Part shown: piece after piece, positions 1 to 11,516 of the stretch | How positions within the stretch are numbered: position 1 is the first letter of the stretch | How the letters are laid out: the number at the start of each line of letters is the position of its first letter | NCBI GenBank assembly: GCA_907163375.1 | Contig: CAJQUW010005272.1 | Span: forward strand, 124,001-188,000 | Length of the DNA: 64,000 bases | Reading direction: 5' to 3' | Source of the DNA: Prostheceraeus crozeri | Taxonomy: Eukaryota; Platyhelminthes; Polycladida; Euryleptidae | The notes under the pieces: generated by a model | Seen by the model: the letters and a program-made list of their open reading frames with translations, nothing else | What the model was told of the DNA's origin: nothing | Databases searched by the model: none | Translations under genes and position numbers: made by a program

Positions 1-3000
1 GTTGGGAGGAAGGACAGGCAGGTGTGTTGTAGGGGTTGGCAGGAAGGACAGGCAGGTGTGGTGTAGGGGTTGGGAGGAAGGACAGGCAGCAGGTGTGGTG
101 TAGGGGTTGGGAGGAAGGACAAGCAGGTGTGGTGTAGGAGTTGGGAGGAAGGACAGGCAAGTGTGGTGTAGGGGTTGGGAAGAAGGGCAGATTGGTGTGG
201 TGTAGGGGTTGGGAGGAAGGACAGACAGGTGTGGTGTAGGGGTTGGGAGGAAGGACAGGCAGGTGTGGTGTAGGGGTTGGGAAGAAGGGCAGATTGGTGT
301 GGTGTAGGGGTTGGGAGGAAGGACAGGCAGGTGTGGTGTATGGGTTGGGAGGAAGGACAGGCAGGTGTGGTGTAGGGGTTCGGAGGAAGGACAGACAGGT
401 GCGGTGTAGGGGTTGGGAGGAAGGACAGGCAGGTGTGGTGTAGGGGTTGGGAAGAAGGGCAGATTGGTGTGGTGTAGGGGTTGGGAGGAAGGACAGGCAG
501 GTGTGGTGTAGGGGTTGGGAAGAAGGGCAGATTGGTGTGGTGTAGGGGTTGGGAGGAAGGACAGATTGGTGTGGTGTAGGGGTTGGGAGGAAGGACAGGC
601 AGGTGTGGTGTAGGGGTTGGGAGGAAGGACATGCAGGTGCGGTGTAGGGGTTGGGAGGAAGGACAGACAGGTGTGGTGTAGGGGTTGGGAGGAAGGACGG
701 GCAGGTGTGGTGTAGGGGTTGGGAGGACGGACAGGCAGGTGTGGTGTAGGGGTTGGGAGGAAGGACAGGCAGGTGTGGTGTAGGGGTTGGGAGGAAGGAC
801 AGACAGGTGTGGTGTAGGGGTTGGGAGGAAGGACAGGCAGGTGTGGTGTAGGGGTTGGGAGGAAGGACAGGCAGGTGTGGTGTAGGGGTTGGGAGGAAGG
901 ACATGCAGGTGTGGTGTAGGGGTTGGGAGGAAGGACAGGCAGGTGAGGTGTAGGAGTTTGGAGGAAGGACAGGCAGGTGTGGTGTAGGGGTTGGGAGGAA
1001 GGACAGGCAGGTGTGGTGTAGGGGTTGGGAGGAAGGACAGGCAGGTGTGGTGTAGGGGTTGGCAGGTAGGTGTGGTGTAGGGGTTGGGAGGAAGGACAGG
1101 CAGGTGTGGTGTAGGGGTTGGGAGGAAGGACAGCTTGGTGTGGTGTAGGGGTTGGGAGGAAGGACAGGCAGGTGTGGTGTAGGAGTTGGGAGGACGGGCA
1201 GGCAGGTGTGGTGCAGGGACTGGTAGGAAGGACATGCAGGTGTGGTGTAGGGGTTGGCAGCATGGACAGACAGGTGTGGTGTAGGTGTTGGGAGGAAGGA
1301 CAGGGAGGTGAGGTGTAGGGGTTGGGAGGAAGGACAGGCAGGTGTGGTGTAGGGGTTGGGAGGAAGGACAGGCAGGTGTGGTGTAGGGGTTGGGAGGAAG
1401 GACAGGCAGGTGTGGTGTAGGGGTTGGGAGGAAGGACAGGCAGGTGTGGTGTAGGGGTTGGGAGGAAGGACAGACAGGTGTGGTGTAGGGGTTGGGAAGA
1501 AGGCCAGCCAGCAGGTGTGTAGTAGGTGTTGGGAGGAAGGACAGGCAGGTGTGGTGTAGGGGTTGGGAGGAAGGACAGGCAGGTGTGGTGTAGGGGTTGG
1601 CAGGAAGGACAGGCAGGTGTGGTGTAGGGGTTGGGAGGAAGGACAGGCAGGTGTGGTGTTGGAGTTGGGAGGAAGGACAGGCAGGTGTGGTGTAGGGGTT
1701 GGGAGGAAGGACAGACAGGTGTGGTGTAGGGGTTGGGAGGAAGGACAGGCAGGTGTGGTGTAGGGGTTGGGAGGAAGGACAGGCAGGTGTGGTGTAGGGG
1801 TTGGGAGGAAGGACATGCAGGTGTGGTGTAGGGGTTGGGAGGAAGGACAGGCAGGTGTGGTGTAGGAGTTTGGAGGAAGGACAGGCAGGTGTGGTGTAGG
1901 GGTTGGGAGGAAGGACAGGCAGGCGTGGTGTAGGGGTTGGGAGGAAGGACATGCAGGTGTGGTGTAGGGGTTGGGAGGAAGGACAGGCAGGTGTGGTGTA
2001 GGGGTTGAGAGGAAGAACAGGCAGCAGGTGTGGTGTAGGGGTTGGGAGGAATGACAGGTAGGTGTGGTGTAGGGGTTGGGAGGAAGGACAGGCAGGTGTG
2101 GTGTAGGGGTTGTGAGGAAGGACAGATTGGTGTGGTGTAGGGGTTGGGAGGAAGGACAGGCAGGTGTGGTGTAGGAGTTGGGAGGACGGGCAGGTGTGGT
2201 GTGGTGCAGGGACTGGTAGGAAGGACAGGCAGGTGTGGTGTAGGTGTTGGGAGGAAGGACAGGGAGGTGAGGTGTAGGGGTTGGGAGGAAGGACAGGCAG
2301 GTGTGGTGTAGGGGTTGGGAGGAAGGACAGGCAGGTGTGGTGTAGGGGTTGGGAGGAAGGACAGGCAGGTGTGGTGTAGGGGTTGGGAGGAAGGACAGGC
2401 AGGTGTGGTGTAGGGTTTGGGAGGAAGGACAGGCAGGTGTGGTGTAGGGGTTGGGAGGAAGGACAGGCAGGTGTGGTGTAGGGGTTTGGAGGAAGGACAG
2501 ACAGGTGTGGTGTAGGGGTTGGGAAGAAGGACAGATTGGTGTGGTGTAGGGGTTGGGAGGAAGGACAAGCAGGTGCGGTGTAGGAGTTGGGAGGAAGAAC
2601 AGATTGGTGTGGTGTAGGGGTTGGGAGGAAGGACAGGCAGGTGTGGTGTAGGGGTTGGGAGGAAGGACATGCAGGTGTGGTGTAGGGGTTGGGAAGAAGG
2701 ACAGGCAGGTGTGGTGTAGGGGTTGGGAGGAAGGACAGGCAAGTGTGGTGTAGGGGTTGGGAGGAAGGACAGGCAGGTGTGGTGTAGGTTGGGAGGAAGG
2801 ACAGGCACGGGTGGTGTAGGGGTTGGGAGGAAAGACAGGCAGGTGTGGTGTAGGAGTTGGGAGGAAGGAGAGGCAGCAGGTGTGGTGTAGGGGTTGGCAG
2901 GAAGGACAGGCAGGTGTGGTGTAGGGGTTGGGAGGAAGGACAGGCAGGTGTGGTGTAGGGGTTAGGAGGAAGGACAAGCAGGTGTGGTGTAGGAGTTGGG

Positions 3001-5645
3001 AGGAAGGACAGGCAAGTGTGGTGTAGGGGTTGGGAAGAAGGTCAGAGAGGTGTGGTGTAGGGGTTGGGAGGAAGGACAGGCAAGTGTGGTGTATGGGTTG
3101 GGAGGAAGGACAGGCAGGTGTGGTGTAGGGGTTCGGAGGAAGGACAGACAGGTGCGGTGTAGGGGTTGGGAGGAGGGACAGGCAGGTGTGGTGTAGGGGT
3201 TGGGAAGAAGGGCAGATTGGTGTGGTGTAGGGGTTGGGAGGAAGGACAGGCAGGTGTGGTGTAGGGGTTGGGAGGAAGGACAGGCAGCAGGTGTGGTGTA
3301 GGGGTTGGGAAGAAGGGCAGATTGGTGTGGTGTAGGGGTTGGCAGGAAGGACAGACAGGTGTGGTGTAGGGGTTGGGAGGAAGGACAGGCAGGTGTGGTG
3401 TAGGGGTTGGGAGGAAGGACAGATTGGTGTGGTGTAGGGGTTGGGAGGAAGGACAGGCAGGTGTGGTGTAGGGGTTGTGAGGAAGGACATGCAGGTGCGG
3501 TGTAGGGGTTGGGAGGAAGGACAGACAGGTGTGGTGTAGGGGTTGGGAGGAAGGACGGGCAGGTGTGGTGTAGGGGTTGGGAGGAAGGACAGGCAGGTGT
3601 GGTGTAGGGGTTGGGAGGAAGGACAGGCAGGTGTGGTGTAGGGGTTGGGAGGAAGGACAGGCAGGTGTGGTGTAGGGGTTGGGAGGAAGGACAGGCAGGT
3701 GTGGTGTAGGAGTTTGGAGGAAGGACAGGCAGGTGTGGTGTAGGGGTTGGGAGGAAGGACATGCAGGTGTGGTGTAGGGGTTGGGAGGAAGGACAGGCAG
3801 GTGTGGTGTAGGGGTTGGGAGGAAGGACAGGCAGCAGGTGTGGTGTAGGGGTTGGGAGGAATGACAGGTAGGTGTGGTGTAGGGGTTGGGAGGAAGGACA
3901 GGCAGGTGTGGTGTAGGGGTTGTGAGGAAGGACAGATTGGTGTGGTGTAGGGGTTGGGAGGAAGGACAGGCAGGTGTGGTGTAGGAGTTGGGAGGACGGG
4001 CAGGCAGGTGTGGTGCAGGGACTGGTAGGAAGGACATGCAGGTGTGGTGTCGGGGGTGGCCGCAAGGACCGCCAGGTGTGGTGTAGGGGTTGGCAGGGAG
4101 GTGAGGTGTAGGGGTTGGGCAGGCAGGTGTGGTGTAGGGGTTGGGAGGAAGGACAGGCAGGTGTGGTGTAGGGGTTGGGAGGAAGGACAGGCTGGTGTGG
4201 TGTAGGGGTTGGGAGGAAGGACACGCAGGTGTGGTGTAGGGGTTGGGAGGAAGGACAGGGAGATGTGGTGTAGGGGTTGGGAGGAAGGACAGGCAGGTGT
4301 GGTGTAGGGGTTGGGAGGAAGGACAGGCAGGTGTGGTGTAGGGGTTGGGAGGAAGGACAGGCAGCAGGTGTGTTGTAGGTGTTGGGAGGGAGGACAGGCA
4401 GGTGTGGTGTAGGGGTTGGGAGGGAGGACAGGCAGGTGTGGTGTAGGGGTTGGGAGGAAGGACAGGCAGGTGTGGTGTAGGGGTTGGGAGGAAGGACATG
4501 CAGGTGTGGTGTAGGGGTTGGGAGGAAGGACAGGCAGGTGTGGTGTAGGAGTTTGGAGGAAGGACAGGCAGGTGTGGTGTAGGGGTTGGGAGGAAGGACA
4601 GGCAGGTGTGGTGTAGGGGTTGGGAGGAAGGACATGCAGGTGTGGTGTAGGGGTTGGCAGGAAGGACAGGCAGGTGTGGTGTAGGGGTTGGGAGGAAGGA
4701 CAGGCAGCAGGTGTGGTGTAGGGGTTGGGAGGAATGACAGGTAGGTGTGGTGTAGGGGTTGGGGGGAAGGACAGGCAGGTGTGGTGTAGGGGTTGTGAGG
4801 AAGGACAGATTGGTGTGGTGTAGGGGTTGGGAGGAAGGACAGGCAGGTGTGGTGTAGGAGTTGGGAGGACGGGCAGGCGGGTGTGGTGCAGGGACTGGTA
4901 GGAAGGACATGCAGGTGTGGTGTAGGGGTTGGCAGGATGGACAGACAGGTGTGGTGTAGGTGTTGGGAGGAAGGACAGGGAGATGAGGTGTAGGGGTTGG
5001 GAGGAAGGACAGGCAGGTGTGGTGTAGGGGTTGGGAGGAAGGACAGGCAGGTGTGGTGTAGGGGTTGGGAGGAAGGACAGGCAGGTGTGGTGTAGGGGTT
5101 GGGAGGAAGGACAGGCAGGTGTGGTGTAGGGGTTGGGAGGAAGGACAAGCAGGTGTGGTGTAGGGGTTGGGAGGAAGGACAGGCAGGTGTGGTGTAGGGA
5201 TTGGGAGGAAGGACAGGCAGGTGTGGTGTAGGGGTTGGGAGGAAGGACAGGCAGGTGTGGTGTAGGGGTTAGGAGGAAGGACAGGCAGGTGTGGTGTAGG
5301 AGTTGGGATAAAGGACAGATTGGTGTGGTGTAGGGGTTGGGAGGAAGGACAGATTGGTGTGGTGTAGGGGTTGGGAGGAAGGACAGATTGGTGTGGTGTA
5401 GGGGTTGGGAGGAAGGACAGGCAGGTGTGGTGTAGGGGTTGGGAAGAAGGACAGGCAGGTGTGGTGTAGGGGTTGGGAGAAAGGCAGGCAGGTGTGTTGT
5501 AGTGGTTGGCAGGAAGGACGGGCAGGTGTGGTGTAGGGGTTGGGAGGAAGGACAGGCAGGTGTGTAGTAGGGGTTGGCAGGAAGGACAGGTAGTGTGGTG
5601 TAATGGTTGGGAGGAAGCACAGGCAGGTGTGGTGTAGGTGAGGGC
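1..5645 (+). repeat. 34-bp G-rich minisatellite (about 165 units)
   Basis: Tandem array with a 34-bp period, seen by spacing of the TTGGGAGGAAGGACAGG segment (for example starts at 2, 36, 70). The unit also contains CAGGTGTGGTGTAGGGG. A common variant carries an extra CAG (37-bp unit) and others carry GAAGGGCAGATTGG or ACATGCAGG. The array is already running at base 1, so it extends upstream. It lies in the paladin intron directly before the exon at 5712. The + strand is strongly G-rich with repeated runs of GG, GGG and GGGG. Because 34 is not a multiple of three but the - strand unit has no stop in any frame, long artificial frames up to 728 codons appear on the - strand; indels and the reading of all three phases argue against coding. 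Confidence 0.97.
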
Positions 5646-5711
5646 TTGTGAGTGTATTTATAATGAATTTGAACATGCAATGCGCAAAAACTTCTTTTTT
5701 CTTTGTTTCAG

Positions 5712-5816
5712 GTTGATTGGCTGATTAATGTTTGTGGTGAAGTTTATAATATTCATGTCGAAATTGCCAACTTGCAACAAGAGTTGAACAGAAACCATAG
5801 CGGATCGCCCGAAACT
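5712..5816 (+). CDS. PALD1: Paladin, internal exon (window exon 1)
   Basis: 105-nt exon, 35 codons, phase 0 at both ends. The acceptor is a strong pyrimidine tract ending TTTCAG at 5711; the donor is GTTAAG at 5817. It encodes VDWLINVCGEVYNIHVEIAN followed by a Q/E/N-rich stretch ending SGSPET. This aligns with the vertebrate paladin segment that follows the first phosphatase-like domain (VDRAITACAELHDLKEVVLE, from memory). Paladin is a cytosolic, membrane-associated protein with two tyrosine-phosphatase-like loops; phosphoinositide phosphatase activity has been reported for the vertebrate protein. Upstream exons coding the N-terminal half are outside the window, beyond the 34-bp minisatellite. 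Identification rests on this exon together with the six below, which match paladin in order without a gap. Confidence 0.85.
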
Positions 5817-6904
5817 GTTAAGTATTCGCATTTTCTTGTTTACTCAGCTTTCTTTACATCAAACAAGATGCTGTAGCCTTTGAAACTCAATCCAAAGAAG
5901 CACTTTATAACATTTGACCACCTGCTTGTTAACATTCTCTGAAAGCACTTTTCCATTCCTTAGAGACAGGATGGAGATGCTGTAATCATCCCTTCTTCAT
6001 GCGCCTTCGAAACTGTAGACCTCCACTATGATAGGAAATTGAATTTCACATCACGCAAGGCACGGAATGACATCGAATTGCATAAAAGTGATTTCTTGAA
6101 GACATGTTATGAAATATATTTCTCAAAACAACGCAAAATGTCAGCTTGCAACATCTTGAAAAAAGGAAATGAGTTCTCCGTTCTTGTGACATTGTTGAGA
6201 AAATGTCATCATATGCGGAGCAAAGTTCTCGCGTGCGGAATCGCCCCTTTTGAAAGGTTGGGAGAAAGGGGACATGAAGTGCGGACTGACACCGTCTCAC
6301 GCATGATGTACTATTTTGAAGAATCTGCAAATGATCAGAGAGGCAGGCATGGATGAAGGAGCGAATGTCAGAAAATTTCGCTGCCTCGATGTTCTGTTTA
6401 GGCCACCAGTTGACACACATCGCGAAAACCTCACGTGAATCCACAAAATTTCAAAATCAATGAGACCCCACCAGAATTTCATAACGCAAGAATTTCGGTG
6501 TCTCCAGTCTAAACAAAGTGGCCGAATGCACACTGCCAGTAGAAAGACTTTAGAAGCTTCGAAGGGGGTCCGAATCGCCACTCTTCCCGTGATTTCGCAC
6601 GCGTCAATGACAGATGGGGGTAGGGCTGTTATAGACGCAGGAATTAAAAGATTTGCGCATCAAAAATTCATAATTTTGATTTTAAAAATCACTCTTGTGC
6701 TGATGCAACAAGTTCCTGTGTCGTATTCAATGACTTGGATGATAAAGAGAACAGACTTCTGGAATGCGGAGTACAGTAGAGTTAGATTGATTGAACCTAT
6801 CAGGACCCCCTTGTCAACTTTCTTTTATATCTCCTAAAATAATTTTTTGTGACTTTTAGTTTGTATGTTGAGCTTTCAGTAAAAATTTGGGCAAAATTGA
6901 CGTA
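5817..6904. other. Intron sequence, no gene seen
   Basis: Non-coding sequence between the exon ending at 5816 and the foldback element at 6905. Open frames at 6039-6356 (+) and 6046-6444 (-) overlap each other, have no recognisable domain and are not supported. I see no RNA gene or repeat here. Confidence 0.6.
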
Positions 6905-7652
6905 TAGTCCGGGAGCTAGCGTGAAGTTGTGCAGGGAACGAGGTAGTACATAAAACTTTCACATAGCATAGTACACCTCTAACCTACTGCAAAACTTCGC
7001 GTCTGCCGGATCAGATCATTTGCTTTTCAGAAATAGAGAGGATAACACAATCCTATGTATTTCCAGTAGTAAAATTGTGACATTTAAGGTGTTGACTCCA
7101 TTTTTTCGAATTTTTGTTCATAAAAGTTACACAAATTGGTATTTTGTTGAACTGGTTATTATAGAAATCATCTACAGATCATGATCTTTCAAATGAGTTA
7201 TCATTCAGTGACAGAGGATGAAGTAAAGTGTACAAACAGACACTTTTCGTTAAAGTATATCTACAATTTTCCTGAAATTTCTATGTTAAAATTTGCAGTT
7301 ACACCAACGAAAAGTGTCTGTTTGTACACTTTACTTCATCCTCTATCACTGAATGATAACTCATTTGAAAGATCATGATCTGTAGATGATTTCTATAATA
7401 ACCAGTTCAACAAAATACCAATTTGTGTAACTTTTGTGAGCGAAAATTCGAAAAAATGGAGTCAACACCTTAAATGTCACAATTTTACCATTGGAAATAC
7501 ATAGAATTGTGTTATCCTCTCTATTTCTTAAAAGCAAATGATCTGATCCGGCAGACGCGAAGTTTTGCAGTAGGTTAGAGGTGTACTATGCTATGTGAAA
7601 GTTTTATGTACTACCTCGTTCCCTGCACAACTTCACGCTAGCTCCCGGACTA
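6905..7652. mobile_element. 748-bp foldback (long inverted repeat) element
   Basis: Two arms of 347 bp (6905-7251 and 7306-7652) are reverse complements of each other with only scattered mismatches, separated by a 54-bp spacer. The ends read TAGTCCGGGAGCTAGCG and its complement. The trinucleotide GTA lies directly outside both ends (6902-6904 and 7653-7655), which fits a 3-bp target duplication. There is no coding capacity, so this is a non-autonomous DNA element of the MITE or foldback kind. The high identity of the arms suggests recent insertion or ongoing correction between arms. It lies in a paladin intron, so the pre-mRNA would contain a very long hairpin. Confidence 0.88.
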
Positions 7653-8616
7653 GTACTGAAAGGTCTGTTTTAAAGGTCATTTTTAAAAGTCCTGTTTAGA
7701 AAATTGTTGGTTTTCATTTTGAGCAGCATTGATTTTTATTGATGTTTCTGTATCATATTCACATGATGTTTATGCATGCGCAATTCAAGATTATTAACAC
7801 ACACATTCACCTTATCTCCCAAATGAGTACATGTACATTGTACATGCATAATTGTACATGTAAATGTAAAATGTGAAAATACGAAGTTTTGATTTGCATT
7901 TTTAGATATGAAACCCATAAAATAATGCAAAATACGCATCACCATTCGAAAGATTGCATTCGGAATGTATGATAACCTTGTCTCTATAGCGAATAAGTCA
8001 TTACAACGAGACCTTTGTAAAGATAGAAAAATGCAATAATGCATGAAAAGATATTATTTACTTTCAGATTTCAAATTGCTGTTTATAGTACCAAAAACAA
8101 CGCAGAACATCATGCTTATAGCACCATATAGATATACTTGAGTAAAAGTTTGCAGAACTATTTGAGTTGTGATGGATAATTTTTGAAGAGTCAAAGAATA
8201 AACACAGATTCATAAAAAATGAAAAAAATTGAAGATACAAATTTTAAATTTGAATGTTTGATATGAAGATCTTCGAATCATGCAAAATAGGCAGTACCAT
8301 TCGAAAAAGAAAACTCGAAAAATGTAGTAACCCTACTTTCAAAAAGTTTTATCCATGGGAACATGGAAAATTTGAGAGGGGGGCGGTCCTACGACGCCAA
8401 AAATCGCCTGGTTCCGATAGGGTTAAGATGAAGTAACTGATTATTTGTTGCACTGAAAATTGCATATAACACACAGTATATGTAGAGTTATTTGAGACAT
8501 GTGGCACAGATCCGCACAATATCCCATAAATCTTCTGCCGATAAGATTACTGAGTGCTTCATTTTTGCCTGTGCATTCCCCGTCCATTGCCTTTCTTATG
8601 CTCATATTTTTTACAG
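7653..8616. other. AT-rich intron sequence, no gene seen
   Basis: AT-rich, with short palindromes such as the TACATGTACATTGTACATG cluster near 7826-7862. The small frames here (7736-8044 -, 8254-8436 +) have no recognisable domain. It ends in the pyrimidine tract and TTACAG acceptor at 8611-8616. Confidence 0.55.
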
Positions 8617-8712
8617 GATCAGCAGAATAGAGACAACATCAGAAAACGGCTCATTTCCCTCGTTGAATCTTACTTCATGCTTGTGTGCTTCAATTCATAC
8701 GTCTATCAAAAT
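8617..8712 (+). CDS. PALD1: Paladin, internal exon (window exon 2)
   Basis: 96-nt exon, 32 codons, phase 0 at both ends. Acceptor TTTTTTACAG ends at 8616; donor GTGAGT starts at 8713. It encodes DQQNRDNIRKRLISLVESYF then MLVCFNSYVYQN. The pattern ...SLVESYFMLVCFNSY matches the helix that closes the first phosphatase-like unit in paladin (SLERYFYLILFNYYL, from memory). The same helix pattern recurs after the second unit in the exon at 35805, as expected for a protein built from an internal duplication. A longer open frame from 8492 is only the exon plus intron sequence. Confidence 0.88.
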
Positions 8713-9143
8713 GTGAGTATTGGTTTCTGTTTATTCAAAGTCGAAACTGCTATTCAAATTATTTTCAAAATGATCTCCGTGCTGAAATTGTTGGCGCTCT
8801 ATGAGTCGCACTCAACTGTGTAAATGGACATTGCATGTTCGACCCTACCGAGGTACGGCCTCCTCGCTCGGCCCACAATTATTGCATTTGCAATATATAA
8901 TTGAAATGCCGTACATGCAACCGTCAGAAACCCTTTCCCTTGCAAAATAAAAGCAAGTACTCCCATTTCATAAAACTTCTATTATTACCGTGCAGGGGAC
9001 GCTTCAGTCATTGCGCGATGTAGTTTGTTTGGAGGCAGGCAATACACGCATCGAATTCCTCTCAGAAATTCTCGCTCTGGTATCCTGCCACGGACTCTAG
9101 TGCGTCTCGAGTATCAGTCGCGTACTGTAGATGTCAAAGCACA
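8713..9143. other. Intron sequence, no gene seen
   Basis: Start of the 10.9-kb intron. I see no domain, RNA gene or clear repeat in it. Confidence 0.5.
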
Positions 9144-9234
9144 TACAGTATTGGCCAAAAAGATCCGCCCACCCCATGAAATATTAAGAAAAAACGATAA
9201 TGTGAGGTGGGCGGATCAAAGTACATTCACTGTA
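9144..9234. mobile_element. 91-bp mariner/Tc1-type MITE
   Basis: Bounded by TA on both sides, with ends ACAGTATTGGCCAAAAAG on the left and the complement of ACAGTGAATGTACTTTG on the right, both running into GATCCGCCCACC and its inverse. The terminal repeats are about 29 bp and the middle only about 35 bp. The end sequence resembles the repeat end at 35348 (ACAGTGATGACCACAAAAAG), so both probably derive from one mariner-like family. The open frame 9025-9498 runs straight through it and is not a gene. Confidence 0.7.
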
Positions 9235-9689
9235 GTTTACACCAGGGATAGGGTTTGGGGGTTCATTGGCTGCATATTCATCCATGCATGTAACACTGCA
9301 CTCAAAATGCATTCATTGATAAAGATGTCCGGTTCTCAAGCGAATTCCGAAAGGTGCCGTCCAGGAGTAGCCTCAGCTCTGGAAGAAACAACAAATGATG
9401 CTTCAAAAATCAATGTTTCAAATCAAACAACAAACAACAATCTTCGACATCTGATTCCGGTTGGAGACGACTTGGAATGCTTCCTTGCTTGGTTTTGAAG
9501 CATTCACCGCGTAATGAATGCGGACGTCAGGCTTCTCTTATAGCAATAAGCAACAATCAGCAGACTTTTTGTCAGAAATGTCCCCACTGCCAGATCTTAC
9601 TTCAACGAAGGTTCAACGGTAACAGAAAAGTTGTCAAACAAATGATTTTGAAAAATCTGGATAGGATTTTGATATCCTAGCTAGCCGCC
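9235..9689 (+). other. Intron sequence, possibly the degraded 5' part of the retrotransposon below
   Basis: Weak open frames at 9235-9498 and 9477-9680 end just before the recognisable start of the reverse transcriptase region. They are Cys/His-poor and I cannot assign them. They may be the decayed N-terminal part of the same element. Confidence 0.35.
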
Positions 9690-11516
9690 CATATGACATG
9701 CGTGCCGCTATTCGCGCCCTATGTTCCACAGATGTGCCAGACTTCTCAGATGAAACAGAAGTGGAATGAATTGTGAAAAATACATCCGCTAGTTTTGATG
9801 ATGAGTCCTTTCAGAATCTTGATGATGCAACCGGAGATTTACGTGTGAGATTCACAATCCATGATGCTCGAAAATCCATCAAGTCCTTTGTGGGTGCTTC
9901 AGGAAGCGGATTAGATGGCCTTTTGCCTCTTTATCTCATAGACTTAACAGCAGACAGAGTAGGTGACGCCGCAAATCGATGGCTTACTGCTCTTTTCTCA
10001 ATGAGCACCATGATTATCTCTGGTTCGCTCGCCAATTTCGGTCGTGAGTTAAGTCAGGATGCGAATCAGCTGCTCATGCATTCCGTTCTCTATTATCCAC
10101 TGAACTTCCACAAGGTTTGATAACTGTAAAATTGGACTTGAAAAATGCATTTAACTCGATCCGACGAGACAAGATGATTGAAACTTTAGTAAACCGTTCA
10201 CCTGAGATCCTTCCAGTGGTCAATCAGTGTTATCAATGCATTATTTTTCCAAAGAAAAGATCATTAAATCTTGGAAAGGGTTTCATCAAGATGATGTAGC
10301 CAGGCCACATATTTTCTCCCTCACCATTGATCCCATTGCGAGAGCAATGAAATTCAATCAATCTACGGTATCTGGATGATGCCACGATTGCCGGACCACT
10401 GGAGACAGTTTACGCCGATATATAAAAGCTTATTGGAGAGTTTCAGGAAATTGATCTCGACATATCTCCTCTCCTTCCTGAATGCGATTTTTTTGTTTTT
10501 GAAATTGACCGCACGCTTGAAATGTACTTTTGATGTCTGAGTTTCAATAGTTGTGTTTGAAACACGAATGTTTTTGTTCACACACATGTTCCCCATATTT
10601 TTCCATGTTTTCCAAAGTATTTGGAAATAAACATTTATTGACTTATTGACTCATTAATTCATCGAAATGTAAAATGATTAACATCGGACTTTGTGACAGT
10701 ACTTTCCAAGATGCAGAAATTCGTATGCGGAATCTACTACAGTGTATCACATGTCCCGGAGAGAACCTTTCTTTCCTTGGATCTCCAATGACAGTTCATG
10801 CCGCCAGTAGATTCTTGACTGAGAAGGAGGCTATCATCAGACTGGCTTGTCATCGACTGAAAGAAGATAACAGTCGTGTCGCATCTTTTCTCCTCAGTCG
10901 AGATCTATTAATTCCGAGACTGACTTACCTTCTGCGATCAGCTCCTTGCTTTGAAAAAGAAACATTCGGCATACAGCGGTTCTTGGCTACATGCTGTCCC
11001 AATCGCCAGTGCCGGAGCAATGCTGGAAAATGAATCCTCGGTTTGCTGTTGCAATGCGTGACGGCAGTAGAGTTTGTGAAGAATTTACCTGTGTGTGCAA
11101 AGACACGATCAATAAGCTTGGAATTCACACCTTGTCTTGTCGGTACAGCGCAGGTAGAACTTCACGCCATGTAGCTCTGAATGAGACAGTACGTCGAGCC
11201 TTATCAAAGTATGGCCTTTCACCCATTCTTGATCCTCCAGATGGCCTGACTCTCTTTCCTTTCATAAGAGGTAGATGCATGGTATGATCCACATGTTCCG
11301 ACTCGTTCTCTCTCACGAATTTGTCGGCATCTGCCACTGGAGCTGCTGCGAATGCGGCTTAAGCGAGGAAGTTAGCCAAATACATCACTCTCGCTAGTCC
11401 AATCAGTGGTTATTGAGAAGTGCCGTGCCATGGGACATTCGACCGAGAACTTCTTGGAATCAGTTAGGAAGCGTCTCACAATGACAGCAAGAGACAGTGG
11501 GAGGCTGCGTGGCTGA
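9690..11516 (+). pseudogene. Decayed non-LTR retrotransposon reverse transcriptase
   Basis: Recognisable pieces in several frames, in order: an N-terminal segment with RPYDMRAAIRALCSTDVPDF (9690 on); GASGSGLDGLLPLYLIDL near 9895; the reverse transcriptase block VKLDLKNAFNSIRRDKMIE at 10123-10179; the palm motif YLDD at 10369-10380; a thumb-like part FLSRDLLIPRLTYLLRSAPC around 10885-10950; then a C-terminal domain with GIHTLSCRYSAGRTSRHVALNE (split here: C, S-x-GR, RH) and finally AMGHSTENFLESVRKRL ending at a stop at 11514. This arrangement matches a group of reverse transcriptases that is abundant in marine invertebrates and carries the same C-terminal Cys/His segment. Several frameshifts and stops are present and a LINE tail is inserted at 10488. 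The copy is old and inactive. Confidence 0.72.
10488..10665 (+). mobile_element. LINE 3' tail inserted in the reverse transcriptase pseudogene
   Basis: About 175 bp interrupt the reverse transcriptase between its palm region and the KMINIGL segment. The insert begins with a T run and ends GGAAATAAACATTTATTGAC followed by a second TTATTGAC and TCATTAATTC. The AATAAA-rich end with a short tandem repeat is typical of 3' ends of CR1/L2-like LINEs, and resembles the 3' end of the LINE at 24867 (TTTGGACAAATAAATCATTC on its own strand). A 5'-truncated LINE copy is the simplest reading. Confidence 0.5.

Noticed and set aside
2962-5148. 728-codon frame and others on the - strand of the 34-bp array
   Set aside because: The frame exists only because the unit has no stop in any phase; all three phases are read in turn and 3-bp and other indels accumulate freely. 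No start context or splice support.
1-5645. CRISPR array
   Set aside because: No unique spacers between repeats; simple tandem units in a eukaryotic intron.
6039-6837. Overlapping frames on both strands after the first exon
   Set aside because: Mutually overlapping, no recognisable domain, most likely chance in intron sequence.
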